Source: Oscillospiraceae bacterium
GTDB lineage: Bacteria; Bacillota; Clostridia; Oscillospirales; Ruminococcaceae
Assembly (NCBI GenBank): GCA_030539275.1
Contig: JAUNSK010000004.1
Span: forward strand, 124,001 to 188,000
Reading direction: 5' to 3'
Length of the DNA: 64,000 bases
Both the position numbers and the translations under genes were made by a program. Below, in pieces: positions 46,583-55,060 of this stretch; the stretch's first letter is position 1, and every line of letters starts with the position of its first letter. The notes under the pieces are model-generated. The model searched no databases, was not told the origin of the DNA, and worked only from the letters and a program-made list of their open reading frames with translations.

Positions 46583-47795
46583 TATGTACCTCCTCATTTA
46601 AAATCATTTCTTTTTTTAACCCCAATAATATAAATAATAATATTGCAGTGTTACTGATATAATTTTCAGACATAGTACAGAAAAAGAAAATAATTAAAGC
46701 CACTATCACTTCCATTAAGTTGTAATAACATTTTTTTAGAAATCTAATGATTCCAACTGTCATAATAGAACCATAGAGTAATCCAAAAACAGCAAAATAA
46801 TTAACAAAAGTACACGTGTTCATTCCAGAAGTATAATCATATGTTTTTAATGCAAGACCATTATTACCATTACCAAAAAGCGGTTTCTGAAAAAAACATA
46901 TAATTGGCTGGATGATAGCATTATATCGAACTGAAGCAGATCCCTCACCAATTGAATCTGAAGAATCAGCATCAAAGTTCGAAAGCTTGCCGAATACAGT
47001 AATTTGTCCATTAAAACTTGATCCAAATAATACATCTTGATTAAAGTAAACAAAAATTAAAACAACGCCCAAAAATAAGGACATAATTTTTTTCTTTTTA
47101 GAAGATTTTTCTTGCTTAATATAAAATAAGATTATAAGAAAAATCATTGTTAAATATGCAGTTGTAGAATATGTAGTAATATCTGTAAGAAAAAAAATAA
47201 GTACTTTTTTTATATTGATATTATCTTTTGAAATCTCAAGCAAACATGCTAAATTGATAAAAGTTTGAAAAGCTCCTGGTTCCCAAAAGATTCCTGTATT
47301 TCTTATATATCTATTAGTATTAACATAGATAAACAAATTTGAGTATTTTTCTCCGTGCACATTATAAACAACATTTATTTTACTTAATGCAGGGATAATT
47401 AAGTATGCCGAAAAACAAATAAGAGAAATAATGCATAATATATAAACTACAGTTACAAATGCTTTTCGGAATTTTTCAAAATCTATTGATTCTGCAAATA
47501 TATATGTAGAAAGGTATGTAAATGTAATTAACACAAAAGGACGAATTTCTTCCTTATTAATTATCGTTGTAATCATCATTAAGATAACAATTACAATTAT
47601 ATTATAAATATTGTCAAATTGTGTGTATATATTCTTAACAATAATGTAAACAAATGTAAAAAACCACAATCCTATTGTAATAAAGGATGGATAAATACTA
47701 TTTGTGATTACAAAACTACTTGATAAAAAAATTATCATGGAAATAATAAAGTACGATGCATAGTCATTTTTTTCTACTTCTCTTATTTTACGCAT
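46563..47795 (-). CDS. Wzy-type polymerase (locus C)
   Basis: A 410-residue hydrophobic protein with about 10-11 predicted helices and a larger loop between roughly residues 260 and 300. The stretches NTNRYIRNTGIFWEPGAFQTFINL and QPIICFFQKPLFGNGNNGLAL are typical of O-antigen polymerase family members of Firmicutes. The ATG at 47795 has a TAGGGGTGG site 5 bases upstream; the longer frame would begin at a GTG inside that site. It is the only polymerase candidate in locus C. The gene is extremely AT-rich, with roughly 11 G/C in the 60 bases from 47101. Confidence 0.83.
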   Translation of the reverse strand: MRKIREVEKNDYASYFIISMIIFLSSSFVITNSIYPSFITIGLWFFTFVYIIVKNIYTQFDNIYNIIVIVILMMITTIINKEEIRPFVLITFTYLSTYIFAESIDFEKFRKAFVTVVYILCIISLICFSAYLIIPALSKINVVYNVHGEKYSNLFIYVNTNRYIRNTGIFWEPGAFQTFINLACLLEISKDNINIKKVLIFFLTDITTYSTTAYLTMIFLIILFYIKQEKSSKKKKIMSLFLGVVLIFVYFNQDVLFGSSFNGQITVFGKLSNFDADSSDSIGEGSASVRYNAIIQPIICFFQKPLFGNGNNGLALKTYDYTSGMNTCTFVNYFAVFGLLYGSIMTVGIIRFLKKCYYNLMEVIVALIIFFFCTMSENYISNTAILLFILLGLKKEMILNEEVHNENSLH

Positions 47796-47819
47796 TTTTA
47801 CCACCCCTACTGCAAGTAC

Positions 47820-49058
47820 TTATTCAACAATTTTTTGTATTAACTCAACTACAGCATCGGGTGTAGCAGAATAAAATTTATCTAATAAAAGCTCGTTTGT
47901 AACCGTAACGTGTTTACCATTGATAAACTCCATGAGTCTTCTAGCCGAATCATCTATGTTGTCATTTACATCAATAATAACTGAGTCAGGATAGTCTTCA
48001 ATATATTTTGCAGAAGAATCAGCTTTACCTTCAGTAAAATGAATAATTGACTTTTTTAAGTTCATAATTTCAAAAGTTTTACTTGGGACCATTCCAGCAA
48101 CATTATTTCCAATGTTCACTACAAATGCAGCTTGATTTAAAGCTGAATCTGCCTTTTCCTTATTAACCAGTCCATAATAATGAAAAGCATCAGGATAATC
48201 TGATTGAAACTTACTTAATAATTGGATCATATTACTTTTTCCATAAATATGAAATTGAATATCAATTCCCATCGAATTAATTTTTTCAAAGATTTGCATT
48301 GCAATCTCTGGATTTCGAAATTGACTGTCTGTTGTTCCGGCAAATACGGCTATCATCTTTGTTTTAGCAATTTCTTTTGACAAATTCCCGTTGGCCTTAG
48401 GTATCAGAACAGGAAAATTACAATAGTAAATCTTTGAACCATAATTAATATATTCTGCTGTATTATATATATATTTACTTGCTTCAGGCATAATTATGGC
48501 ATTGAAAAAACAAAAGTTCTTTCTTTCTCTCTCCTCACTAAACTTAATATACTTTTCTTTATTCATTCCTTTTGGAGGATTGGCACCTCTCATAATATCA
48601 AGAAAATATGCTATAGTTTTAACATCCTTATACTTTTTCTTAAATTTTATCATTCCTGCCATTGTTGCAAAGGGCCGAAAAGAAGCAATTACACAATCAA
48701 TATTCGATTTTTTATTTATTTTATTTAATATCTTATAGATTTTCTCTGAGAAAGCCAACTCAACATTCGGAAAAAATGGAAGAACAAAAACAGAATGTAC
48801 AAAATGTGCATAGATACGCATTTGTTTAATAAATCTATTTTGATCTTTATTAACACGATATGAATATGATTTATGATGTATCCTGTATATCTGAACTCCA
48901 TCGACATTATCAATTGTACTTTGACCATTTGTACCACAAATACAGGTTATCTTATATTCATCTTTCATTTTTATCATATCAATAATATTTTTTACACATG
49001 TCACAGTTGCACTTGTCTCTGGTGGATATGATTCTAAAACGAACACAATATGTTTCAA
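47820..49058 (-). CDS. GT-B fold glycosyltransferase (GT4-like), TTG start
   Basis: A 412-residue protein. The N-terminus HIVFVLESYPPETSATVTCVKN with its P-E-T loop and the C-terminal MIAVFAGTTDSQFRNPEIAM, FHIYGKSNMIQLL and MVPSKTFEIMNLKKSIIHF stretches fit WbuB-type GT4 enzymes with a degenerate E-x7-E. The start is a TTG at 49058 with AGGAG 7 bases upstream; no ATG lies near. It is probably a repeat-unit transferase of locus C. The fold is likely, the sugar unknown. Confidence 0.78.
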   Translation of the reverse strand: MKHIVFVLESYPPETSATVTCVKNIIDMIKMKDEYKITCICGTNGQSTIDNVDGVQIYRIHHKSYSYRVNKDQNRFIKQMRIYAHFVHSVFVLPFFPNVELAFSEKIYKILNKINKKSNIDCVIASFRPFATMAGMIKFKKKYKDVKTIAYFLDIMRGANPPKGMNKEKYIKFSEERERKNFCFFNAIIMPEASKYIYNTAEYINYGSKIYYCNFPVLIPKANGNLSKEIAKTKMIAVFAGTTDSQFRNPEIAMQIFEKINSMGIDIQFHIYGKSNMIQLLSKFQSDYPDAFHYYGLVNKEKADSALNQAAFVVNIGNNVAGMVPSKTFEIMNLKKSIIHFTEGKADSSAKYIEDYPDSVIIDVNDNIDDSARRLMEFINGKHVTVTNELLLDKFYSATPDAVVELIQKIVE

Positions 49059-49075
49059 CTTATATCTCCTATATT

Positions 49076-49873
49076 TTAATCATTAATATTTTTATTTTTA
49101 CTGTTAATGTACATACTCCGTCCTGCTAACATATATTTTATTGCGTCAATCATCTTGATACTATACATTTTTCGTTTTCTAACTGCAAATTGTAAAATTA
49201 AAGGTAATGATGCTGTTCTACTCATACCTGTAAAGGATGCTCCACGACCAATGAAGAACTTCTCATCTCTTCCGTTATTCCATGTGGAATTGCCGATGTG
49301 TAAATACGATATTTCTTCCGGATTGTACCGAATTTTAAGTCCACTTCGTAAGCAGTTCCACAAAAATGCATTTTCTTCGCCCATCAGAAATTTTGTTCCC
49401 GCTCCAAGTAGTTCATCAAACAGTATGTTATATTTTTTTACTGACTCTATTTTGAAAGCAATTTCAACTGAAGCTATTTTCATTGATTTTAAATAATTCA
49501 CATCATAGCCTATATTGCTATACTTTTTAAACATCTCTTCAATACCTTGCACCTGGAAACTGATCAAATCATATTCGTTCCACTTCTTAAAGGCCGAAAT
49601 AATTACGTTTTCGTAATTATCACAGAACACTTCATCATCATCAGCTAAAATGCATATATCAGAAGATGAATTGCTTAATGCAAGATTTCTGCTTTTGCTT
49701 AGACCTCGTTCCTGTGAATCAATCCAATAAATATTTTTTCCGTTATGCTTAAACTGCTTCACAGAATTATTATTACACTGATTTATTACAACGGCTTCTG
49801 TATGTATATTCATTCGTTCAAGTAATGAATAATCAGTTTGATTCATAGTTGATATAAGAACTTGTAATTTCAT
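49076..49873 (-). CDS. Family 2 glycosyltransferase
   Basis: A short GT2 protein, 265 residues. It begins LQVLISTMNQTDYSLLERMN and has ERGLSKSRNLALSNSSSDICILADDDEVF, where ADDDE is the metal site near residue 78. GEENAFLWNCLRSGLKI near 163 is the second conserved acidic motif. The early VDDGS motif is absent; this matches a branch of small transferases that begin MxLxVLxSxMNQ. The start overlaps the end of the upstream GT4 gene by 41 bases, with only a weak GAGAG site. Confidence 0.83.
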   Translation of the reverse strand: MKLQVLISTMNQTDYSLLERMNIHTEAVVINQCNNNSVKQFKHNGKNIYWIDSQERGLSKSRNLALSNSSSDICILADDDEVFCDNYENVIISAFKKWNEYDLISFQVQGIEEMFKKYSNIGYDVNYLKSMKIASVEIAFKIESVKKYNILFDELLGAGTKFLMGEENAFLWNCLRSGLKIRYNPEEISYLHIGNSTWNNGRDEKFFIGRGASFTGMSRTASLPLILQFAVRKRKMYSIKMIDAIKYMLAGRSMYINSKNKNIND

Positions 49874-51062
49874 TTTTATCTCTCTTCTTAATTAAATCAA
49901 TAATTTTAATATATGTTTTATCTCTATCAAATTTTTCAATAGCAAGCTTTCTGGCGTTCTTGCCCATAGTTTCCATCAGATCTGAATTATCGATCAGTCT
50001 AATAATTGCTTTTGCCAAGCTTACATAATCACCATTTTTGCAATTTATACCACACTGATATTCTTCAAGCAGATCTCCGAATTCCGCAATTTCTTGGTTG
50101 CTGATTACAGGTAAACCTGCTGCCAGATAATCGGCATGTTTATTGATTATGCTCTGTACAGCTCCAGAAGTAATTACATTTAAAGCGATGTCACAATTCA
50201 CCAGGCGTTGTATCATTTGGGCATAAGGCAGCCTGCCTGTAAATTCATAGTTAATATGCTTTTGATTTGCATATTTTTCAAAAACCTCTCTTAATGGTCC
50301 ATCACCCATTACCAGAAGCTTTATATCTTTTCTGTTTAGATGATTAATAGCATCAATGGCACACTTTATATCATAACTTTTTCCAAGCATCCCTATATAC
50401 ACTAAGGTATGAAGATTTTTTGATCGTTCAATTTTGTAATATGCACTATCAAATGTTTTCATATCAATTCCTATATAAACCGAAAATGCATCGTCTCCTC
50501 TAACGCAATTTATTCTATCTGCATATGTTTGAGATACTGCAATTGCATCATTTGCATTTCTATATACATAATCAGCTTTTTTCTTCATAGGTCCTAATAG
50601 AAACTTTGTTATCCATCGCAATGATGATGGTGTAAGCATATTATAAGCTTCAGGCCATAGATCAAGAACATCAATTATTATTCGGATATTATGTTTTTTT
50701 GAATATTCAACCACAGCAAACGCCAAATTTATAGGCGGAGAAAACATGTAAATAGTATCAGGTTTTTTCCTCTGTTTTATATAATTAATTACATTTATCG
50801 AGAATTTTTTATGACTTAAAACTCTTAAAGGATCAATGTTCTTTCTATATCCTGGTTCATAGATCAATGTAGTCTTATATTTATAAGATTCTAGAATGCT
50901 TTTAGATAATGTACGTTGTTCTTTTGCTGTGTGATAAAAAGAAGATGTTACAACTTCAACCTCTTCGCCAGCATCCGATGCCATATCAGCAACGGACAGA
51001 TATCTGCTGCTGGATTTTTCACACTCAAAATGCCAGTAATTTGATATTATCATTAAATCCAT
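49833..51062 (-). CDS. Family 4 glycosyltransferase, WbuB-like (possible FucNAc transferase)
   Basis: A 409-residue GT-B protein. LMIISNYWHFECEKSSSRYLSVADMAS, EVEVVTSSFYHTAKEQR, IIDVLDLWPEAYNML and LVYIGMLGKSYDIKCAIDAI resemble WbuB/WcaI-type transferases, some of which add N-acetyl-L-fucosamine. The capE-capF-capG set in the same locus makes that donor, so a FucNAc transferase role is reasonable but inferred. The donor half ends with INKHADYLAAGLPVISNQE in place of the classical E-x7-E. It lies 3 bases after the acyltransferase gene... on the transcript, that gene is upstream. Confidence 0.83.
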   Translation of the reverse strand: MDLMIISNYWHFECEKSSSRYLSVADMASDAGEEVEVVTSSFYHTAKEQRTLSKSILESYKYKTTLIYEPGYRKNIDPLRVLSHKKFSINVINYIKQRKKPDTIYMFSPPINLAFAVVEYSKKHNIRIIIDVLDLWPEAYNMLTPSSLRWITKFLLGPMKKKADYVYRNANDAIAVSQTYADRINCVRGDDAFSVYIGIDMKTFDSAYYKIERSKNLHTLVYIGMLGKSYDIKCAIDAINHLNRKDIKLLVMGDGPLREVFEKYANQKHINYEFTGRLPYAQMIQRLVNCDIALNVITSGAVQSIINKHADYLAAGLPVISNQEIAEFGDLLEEYQCGINCKNGDYVSLAKAIIRLIDNSDLMETMGKNARKLAIEKFDRDKTYIKIIDLIKKRDKNEITSSYINYESN

Positions 51063-51065
51063 ATT

Positions 51066-52067
51066 CTAAACCCCTAATAGATACTTACAAACTGTTTTAA
51101 TTTTTTTATTTTTTATATGCTTCAGGATATCAATAAGAGTATTTGGCACTATATATCCAGCTATAATCATTATTATAACTGTTACCGTTGTATTAAGCTT
51201 AAAAATCTGCAGTAGTGCAATTCTACAAGAAAGCATAACAGGCCAGTGCATTATATATATTCCGAATGATCTCTTTGACAAATTATTTATTAGACCCGGA
51301 TTATTTTTGATTTTGAATCCTATAAGAAACAGTGATGACAAAATGAATGTACAAGGAATGAACTTAAACCAATCCATTTTGTAATAGAACAAATACACAA
51401 CTGAAAAAATAAGACTTCCAATAATACTGATCGATAAATATATGCGTAGCCGTTGTTCAATCTTATCTTCATCCACTTTTCCCAGTGAACAACCGATCCA
51501 AAAAAACAGCAGGTCTTTGTGCAAATCGGAAATGCACATTACTTCTGATTTTAATGGACAAATATAAAGCAAAATTCCTATACAGCCAAATAAAGCAATT
51601 TTTTTAATAGTTATATTTTTAAAGTAATAACACCATAATGGAGTAAACAGATAAACAATAAATAATCCGACCAGGAACCAAGTGTGCCCCCAAATATTTT
51701 GTCTAGGTGTAATTAAAACCTTTATTATAAATCCAGCATCAAACTGAATGCTGTCATTTAAATATGATTTAAATATCATTTTGGGTACTATAAAAAGTAA
51801 ATTCCAAACCAAATAAGGCAATATGAGTCTTATAAATCTAGCCTTAATAAACTCTTTATAACTTTTGTTATTTAACCACCCATTATGAGCCAGAAGATAA
51901 CCAGAAATCATAAAAAACAAAGGCATATGAAAAATATAAATCCATTGTTTGGAAAATACGTACCAGGCACCATTTGTGTCAATGCCATTAAGTGAATGTC
52001 CTAATATTACAAAAATAGGTCCAACAAACTGTAAAAAAGATATGTACTCTATATTCTCTTTTTTCAT
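51066..52067 (-). CDS. Acyltransferase 3 family membrane O-acyltransferase
   Basis: Probable O-acetylation or other O-acylation of the locus C polymer. The 333-residue integral membrane protein has about 10 helices. FLQFVGPIFVILGHSLNG carries the conserved His near residue 23. IFHMPLFFMISGYLLAHN and RFIRLILPYLVWNLLF near 90 contain the conserved Arg of the family, and NIWGHTWFLVGLFIVYLF and FGIYIMHWPVML follow. It starts 3 bases after the dehydrogenase stop, so the genes are coupled. If the upstream aldolase and dehydrogenase make a hydroxy acid, this enzyme is a candidate to attach it, though acetyl is the default. Confidence 0.9.
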   Translation of the reverse strand: MKKENIEYISFLQFVGPIFVILGHSLNGIDTNGAWYVFSKQWIYIFHMPLFFMISGYLLAHNGWLNNKSYKEFIKARFIRLILPYLVWNLLFIVPKMIFKSYLNDSIQFDAGFIIKVLITPRQNIWGHTWFLVGLFIVYLFTPLWCYYFKNITIKKIALFGCIGILLYICPLKSEVMCISDLHKDLLFFWIGCSLGKVDEDKIEQRLRIYLSISIIGSLIFSVVYLFYYKMDWFKFIPCTFILSSLFLIGFKIKNNPGLINNLSKRSFGIYIMHWPVMLSCRIALLQIFKLNTTVTVIIMIIAGYIVPNTLIDILKHIKNKKIKTVCKYLLGV

Positions 52068-52070
52068 AAT

Positions 52071-53111
52071 CTAAGCTTTCTTCAATTTTACAGTAAAAAG
52101 TAATTCCAAACTCTCTACTGTTTTATTCGTCAACTCAATTCCATACTTCATTGAGGTGTCCTTGAATTTCTTTCTGTCATCACCTGGAATTATTATTTTT
52201 TTTCCTGGAATGGACTTTGAATCACGCAGGATTCTTAAAAATTCATCCGCCTCATTATAGAAGTCACCGTCACAAACAATTCGAGGATCAATTGCAATGA
52301 ACATATTTCCTACATTCATCCCGGAATTATCTTTGGAATAAAACTTACCAACCCTATTCAAATAGGCCGATCCACTCATAAGCCCGGACAGCAAGTCAAT
52401 AATCAAAGCAATACCATAACCTTTGAAACCAGCCATTGGAAGCACAAAGCCTTGAATACCCTCAATTGGATCTAATGTTGGGTTACCTTCTTTAGTTAAG
52501 GCCCAGCCTTCTTGCAGTTGTTCACCATTAAGTCTTGCTGTTTCAAATCTTGACTTTGCAACAACGCTTGTAGCCATATCTATTATAATATTTTCATTTG
52601 ATTTTGTTGGACAAGCAAAAGCAAATGGGTTAGTTCCCAGCATACATTCCAGACCATTATACGCAGGCATTGCCGCTGGTGAATTGCAGCATGTAAATCC
52701 AACAATGCCTTTCTTTGCCATCAGTTCAGCATAGTAAAAAGCTGCTCCATATGTATTACAGTTCTTTTCAAAAACAGTGTGAATTCCATATTGATTAGCA
52801 CCATTTATAGCCACATTAACTGCTTTATAAGCAGAAATAGCACCAATACTATTCTTTGCATCGATCATAGTGAATGCAGGTGTTTGTTTTACTATCTCTG
52901 AGGTTTTCAAACTGAATTGACCAGAATCAATTCTTGATATATATCCAGGCAACATACGTATCCCATGGGTCGCCACACCATTGATATCAGCTTCTAGCAT
53001 GGAGTCAATTATTATAGCAGCATCTTCTTTTGAGACTCCATGTATATGTAATGAATTTTCACCAAGCTGACGAATCTCTTTAATTGAATATCTATTGTGT
53101 TCTTTAAACAT
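52071..53111 (-). CDS. Malate/L-lactate dehydrogenase-type (Ldh_2) oxidoreductase
   Basis: NAD(P)-dependent 2-keto/2-hydroxy acid reductases of the Ldh_2/MDG family. About 346 residues. It has ADINGVATHGIRMLPGYISRI with the family THG(V/I)xR catalytic His region near residue 45, then FTMIDAKNSIGAISAYKAV, CNTYGAAFYYAELMAKKG, GFTCCNSPAAMPAY, LGTNPFAFACP, IIDMATSVVAKSR and GFKGYGIALIIDLLSGLMSG. The longer frame to 53171 overlaps the PGT by 68 bases. The ATG at 53111 with AGAGGA about 8 bases upstream is preferred and leaves an 8-base overlap. Such a dehydrogenase is not a standard capsule gene. With the aldolase two genes upstream it may make a 2-hydroxy acid substituent. Confidence 0.88.
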   Translation of the reverse strand: MFKEHNRYSIKEIRQLGENSLHIHGVSKEDAAIIIDSMLEADINGVATHGIRMLPGYISRIDSGQFSLKTSEIVKQTPAFTMIDAKNSIGAISAYKAVNVAINGANQYGIHTVFEKNCNTYGAAFYYAELMAKKGIVGFTCCNSPAAMPAYNGLECMLGTNPFAFACPTKSNENIIIDMATSVVAKSRFETARLNGEQLQEGWALTKEGNPTLDPIEGIQGFVLPMAGFKGYGIALIIDLLSGLMSGSAYLNRVGKFYSKDNSGMNVGNMFIAIDPRIVCDGDFYNEADEFLRILRDSKSIPGKKIIIPGDDRKKFKDTSMKYGIELTNKTVESLELLFTVKLKKA

Positions 53112-53760
53112 GAGATGATTCCTCTTTTTTTCTTTCCTTAAATACAGTAGCAGTCTCTTCTTGTATCTCAATTTCTTTTCTGGAAAACACCTGTACTACA
53201 GTCCTAACGAATATTTTAAAGTCTAAGGTAAATGAAATGTTATCTACATACCATTCATTTAACTCAAACCTCTTTACCCAATCAACAGTATTTCTTCCAT
53301 TTACCTGAGCCCAGCCTGTAATACCTGGACGAACTGTAAAGACTTTCTTTTCATCCGCATTATATTCATCATATTTGCACGGATGATATGTCAAAATGGG
53401 TCTTGGCCCGATAATACTCATATCTCCCTTAAGTATATTAATCGCCTGAGGAAGTTCATCCAGGCTTAATTTGCGCAAAATGCGCCCTACTCTTGTAATA
53501 CGAGGATCGTTTTCAAAAGAATAAGCACCTGTACCTTGCTTTTCTGCATTAACAATCATAGTTCTGAATTTATACATATTGAATATACTACCATTTAAGG
53601 TTAATCGTTCTTGAATAAAAAAAGCAGGACCTTTAGAATCTGCTTTTACCAGTAATGTAATTATCAGAAACAAAGGAAATATAATCAACAGTCCAACTAA
53701 GGCACAAAAAAAGTCAATTGCTCTTTTCACAAACCTGCTGTAAATAAGTCGTTTTTTCAA
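53104..53760 (-). CDS. Small phosphoglycosyltransferase (locus C)
   Basis: Starts the locus C repeat unit by loading a sugar-1-phosphate onto undecaprenyl phosphate. The 218-residue size fits the PglC-like class: reentrant helix AIDFFCALVGLLIIFPLFLI, MYKFRTM, catalytic Asp-Glu in [30 protein letters not shown] and VRPGITGWAQVNGRN. The insertion ENDPRITRVGRILRK is normal for the family. It lies between the aldolase and the dehydrogenase genes, with 7 bases and an 8-base overlap respectively, so all three are one translation-coupled unit. Its donor could derive from the PglF-like product. Confidence 0.9.
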   Translation of the reverse strand: MKKRLIYSRFVKRAIDFFCALVGLLIIFPLFLIITLLVKADSKGPAFFIQERLTLNGSIFNMYKFRTMIVNAEKQGTGAYSFENDPRITRVGRILRKLSLDELPQAINILKGDMSIIGPRPILTYHPCKYDEYNADEKKVFTVRPGITGWAQVNGRNTVDWVKRFELNEWYVDNISFTLDFKIFVRTVVQVFSRKEIEIQEETATVFKERKKEESSHV

Positions 53761-53767
53761 AACAATA

Positions 53768-54586
53768 TCAATCTCCCTTTATTATCATTTCAACTATATC
53801 TTTAACTTTTAATCTGTTCATATTAAGGAAAGAATCATCCTGATTTTGAAGATATGCTTCATATTCCCGGATTTTTTTCATCTCAGTAATAAATAGTTCT
53901 TCAATATCATTATCAATGCAATCAGTATTCACATTACAAAAACATCTTGAAAGTATCGCCATTGATGATCGTAAACGATAATGTTCAGCTATAACATACT
54001 CTGCTGGGAGTGCACCTTTTCCTAATCTTGCAATACCACCAAAACCATATGGGATTCCGGCTTCACGAACGATATTACAAGCTCTTTCTACAGTTCCATC
54101 AACGAGTAATTCAAACATAAATTTCATTCTATATGCGAGATACAAATCATTTAACCCTATATGAATTTCATCAATTCCATTAACATTCACAATTTCTTCA
54201 AGATTCTCAATCGCTTCTGCAGTTTCTGTAAGCAGCATTACTTTTGCTCTGCCTCCGATCAGATCAACAAATCTCCTAGCATCATCTGCTGTATGAAACA
54301 TAGGCAGCATTACAAGATCGGCACCGGCATTAATAACTGCGTCAATTTCTTCTTTTGAATTATCATGAAGCGGATTAACCCTTACCATAAGATCCGAATT
54401 CTTAATATATGGACGCAACAAAATAATATCTGATATTTTGTGGTTGGATTTTACCGAATTCAGACCGTGTTGTCTTTCTTCTTTACCCATATATTCAAGG
54501 TCAATCCAGATTCTATCAACTCCACTTTTCTCTGCAACAACAGCAACTAGTGGATCATTAGTTATGTACATTAATTTAAGTGCCAT
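53768..54586 (-). CDS. HpcH/HpaI family class II aldolase
   Basis: The family performs metal-dependent retro-aldol/aldol chemistry with pyruvate or oxaloacetate (4-hydroxy-2-oxo acid aldolases). The 272-residue protein has GVDRIWIDLEYMGKEERQH with the conserved Asp-Leu-Glu near residue 28, LMVRVNPLHD with the catalytic Arg near 68, LMLPMFHTADDARRFV, and LLTETAEAIENL and HIGLNDLYLAYRM carrying the metal-ligand Glu and Asp. AAGGGGGAAA precedes the ATG. This is unusual in a capsule locus. The adjacent Ldh_2 dehydrogenase would reduce an aldol product to a 2-hydroxy acid; the pathway is an inference and no aldehyde substrate is known. Confidence 0.87.
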   Translation of the reverse strand: MALKLMYITNDPLVAVVAEKSGVDRIWIDLEYMGKEERQHGLNSVKSNHKISDIILLRPYIKNSDLMVRVNPLHDNSKEEIDAVINAGADLVMLPMFHTADDARRFVDLIGGRAKVMLLTETAEAIENLEEIVNVNGIDEIHIGLNDLYLAYRMKFMFELLVDGTVERACNIVREAGIPYGFGGIARLGKGALPAEYVIAEHYRLRSSMAILSRCFCNVNTDCIDNDIEELFITEMKKIREYEAYLQNQDDSFLNMNRLKVKDIVEMIIKGD

Positions 54587-54834
54587 GTATAGTTTCCCCC
54601 TTATAAATTATTTGTATTATAATTAGTAATAATTTCACTATAATAACTATGAAATATTGACCTGCCACACAAATCTTATAATCTATTACAATAAACACCG
54701 GTTAAATCACAAAATGATATAACCGCTATTAATCGTAATGCCAAACGAATTGATATGATATGCTGCTTTCGAACATATCAGATTTCAACTTATTCATAAC
54801 CTCAAATCTGGTTTATATTAGAATAACTGAAGAT

Positions 54835-54905
54835 AATAAAAAGTTGCCATAAATGCTTTAAATAGATCTCCAAACATAAATACAGAAATATAGCAACTTT
54901 TTATT
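54835..54905 (-). terminator. Long-loop inverted repeat, probable terminator after the dehydratase
   Basis: Perfect 13-bp arms AATAAAAAGTTGC (54835-54847) and GCAACTTTTTATT (54893-54905) with a 45-base loop. On the minus strand the second arm ends in TTTTTATTATC, which can act as a T tract. Its arms are symmetric, so it could also work on the plus strand. The long loop makes it a weak example; an attenuator in a leader is an alternative. Confidence 0.5.
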
Positions 54906-54956
54906 TAAAACAATTTTTTTAATCTTTTTAAATACAATGTATCAAGAATTGTTTAC

Positions 54957-54985
54957 GATATATTAATTTACTTTGATACTTTCAA
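54957..54985 (-). promoter_or_regulatory. Possible weak promoter upstream of the aldolase
   Basis: Minus-strand TTGAAA (54985-54980) and TATATC (54962-54957) with a 17-base spacer: 5/6 and 4/6 matches. If real, the leader to the aldolase would be about 365 bases and would contain the inverted repeat at 54835-54905. Confidence 0.3.
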
Positions 54986-55060
54986 AAGTTTTTTTCTGTC
55001 ATTGAACTTTATATACAGATTTTAATGGATAATTTTAATGTCATACATTACGACCGGCAA

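Larger units (their letters stand above)
54587..55060. other. Intergenic leader-like region upstream of the aldolase
   Basis: 474 bases with no credible gene. On the minus strand it follows the dehydratase stop and precedes the aldolase. It holds a 13-bp inverted repeat (54835-54847 and 54893-54905), a weak promoter candidate at 54957-54985, and two smaller stems: TGATATG/CATATCA around 54761-54785 and CAGATTT/AAATCTG just right of it. It could be a terminator plus a new promoter, or a structured leader. Confidence 0.5.

Noticed and set aside
54835..54905. Inverted repeat as the ends of an invertible promoter, as in Bacteroides capsule switching
   Set aside because: Arms are only 13 bp with 45 bases between, no good promoter lies inside, and no recombinase gene is in the window.
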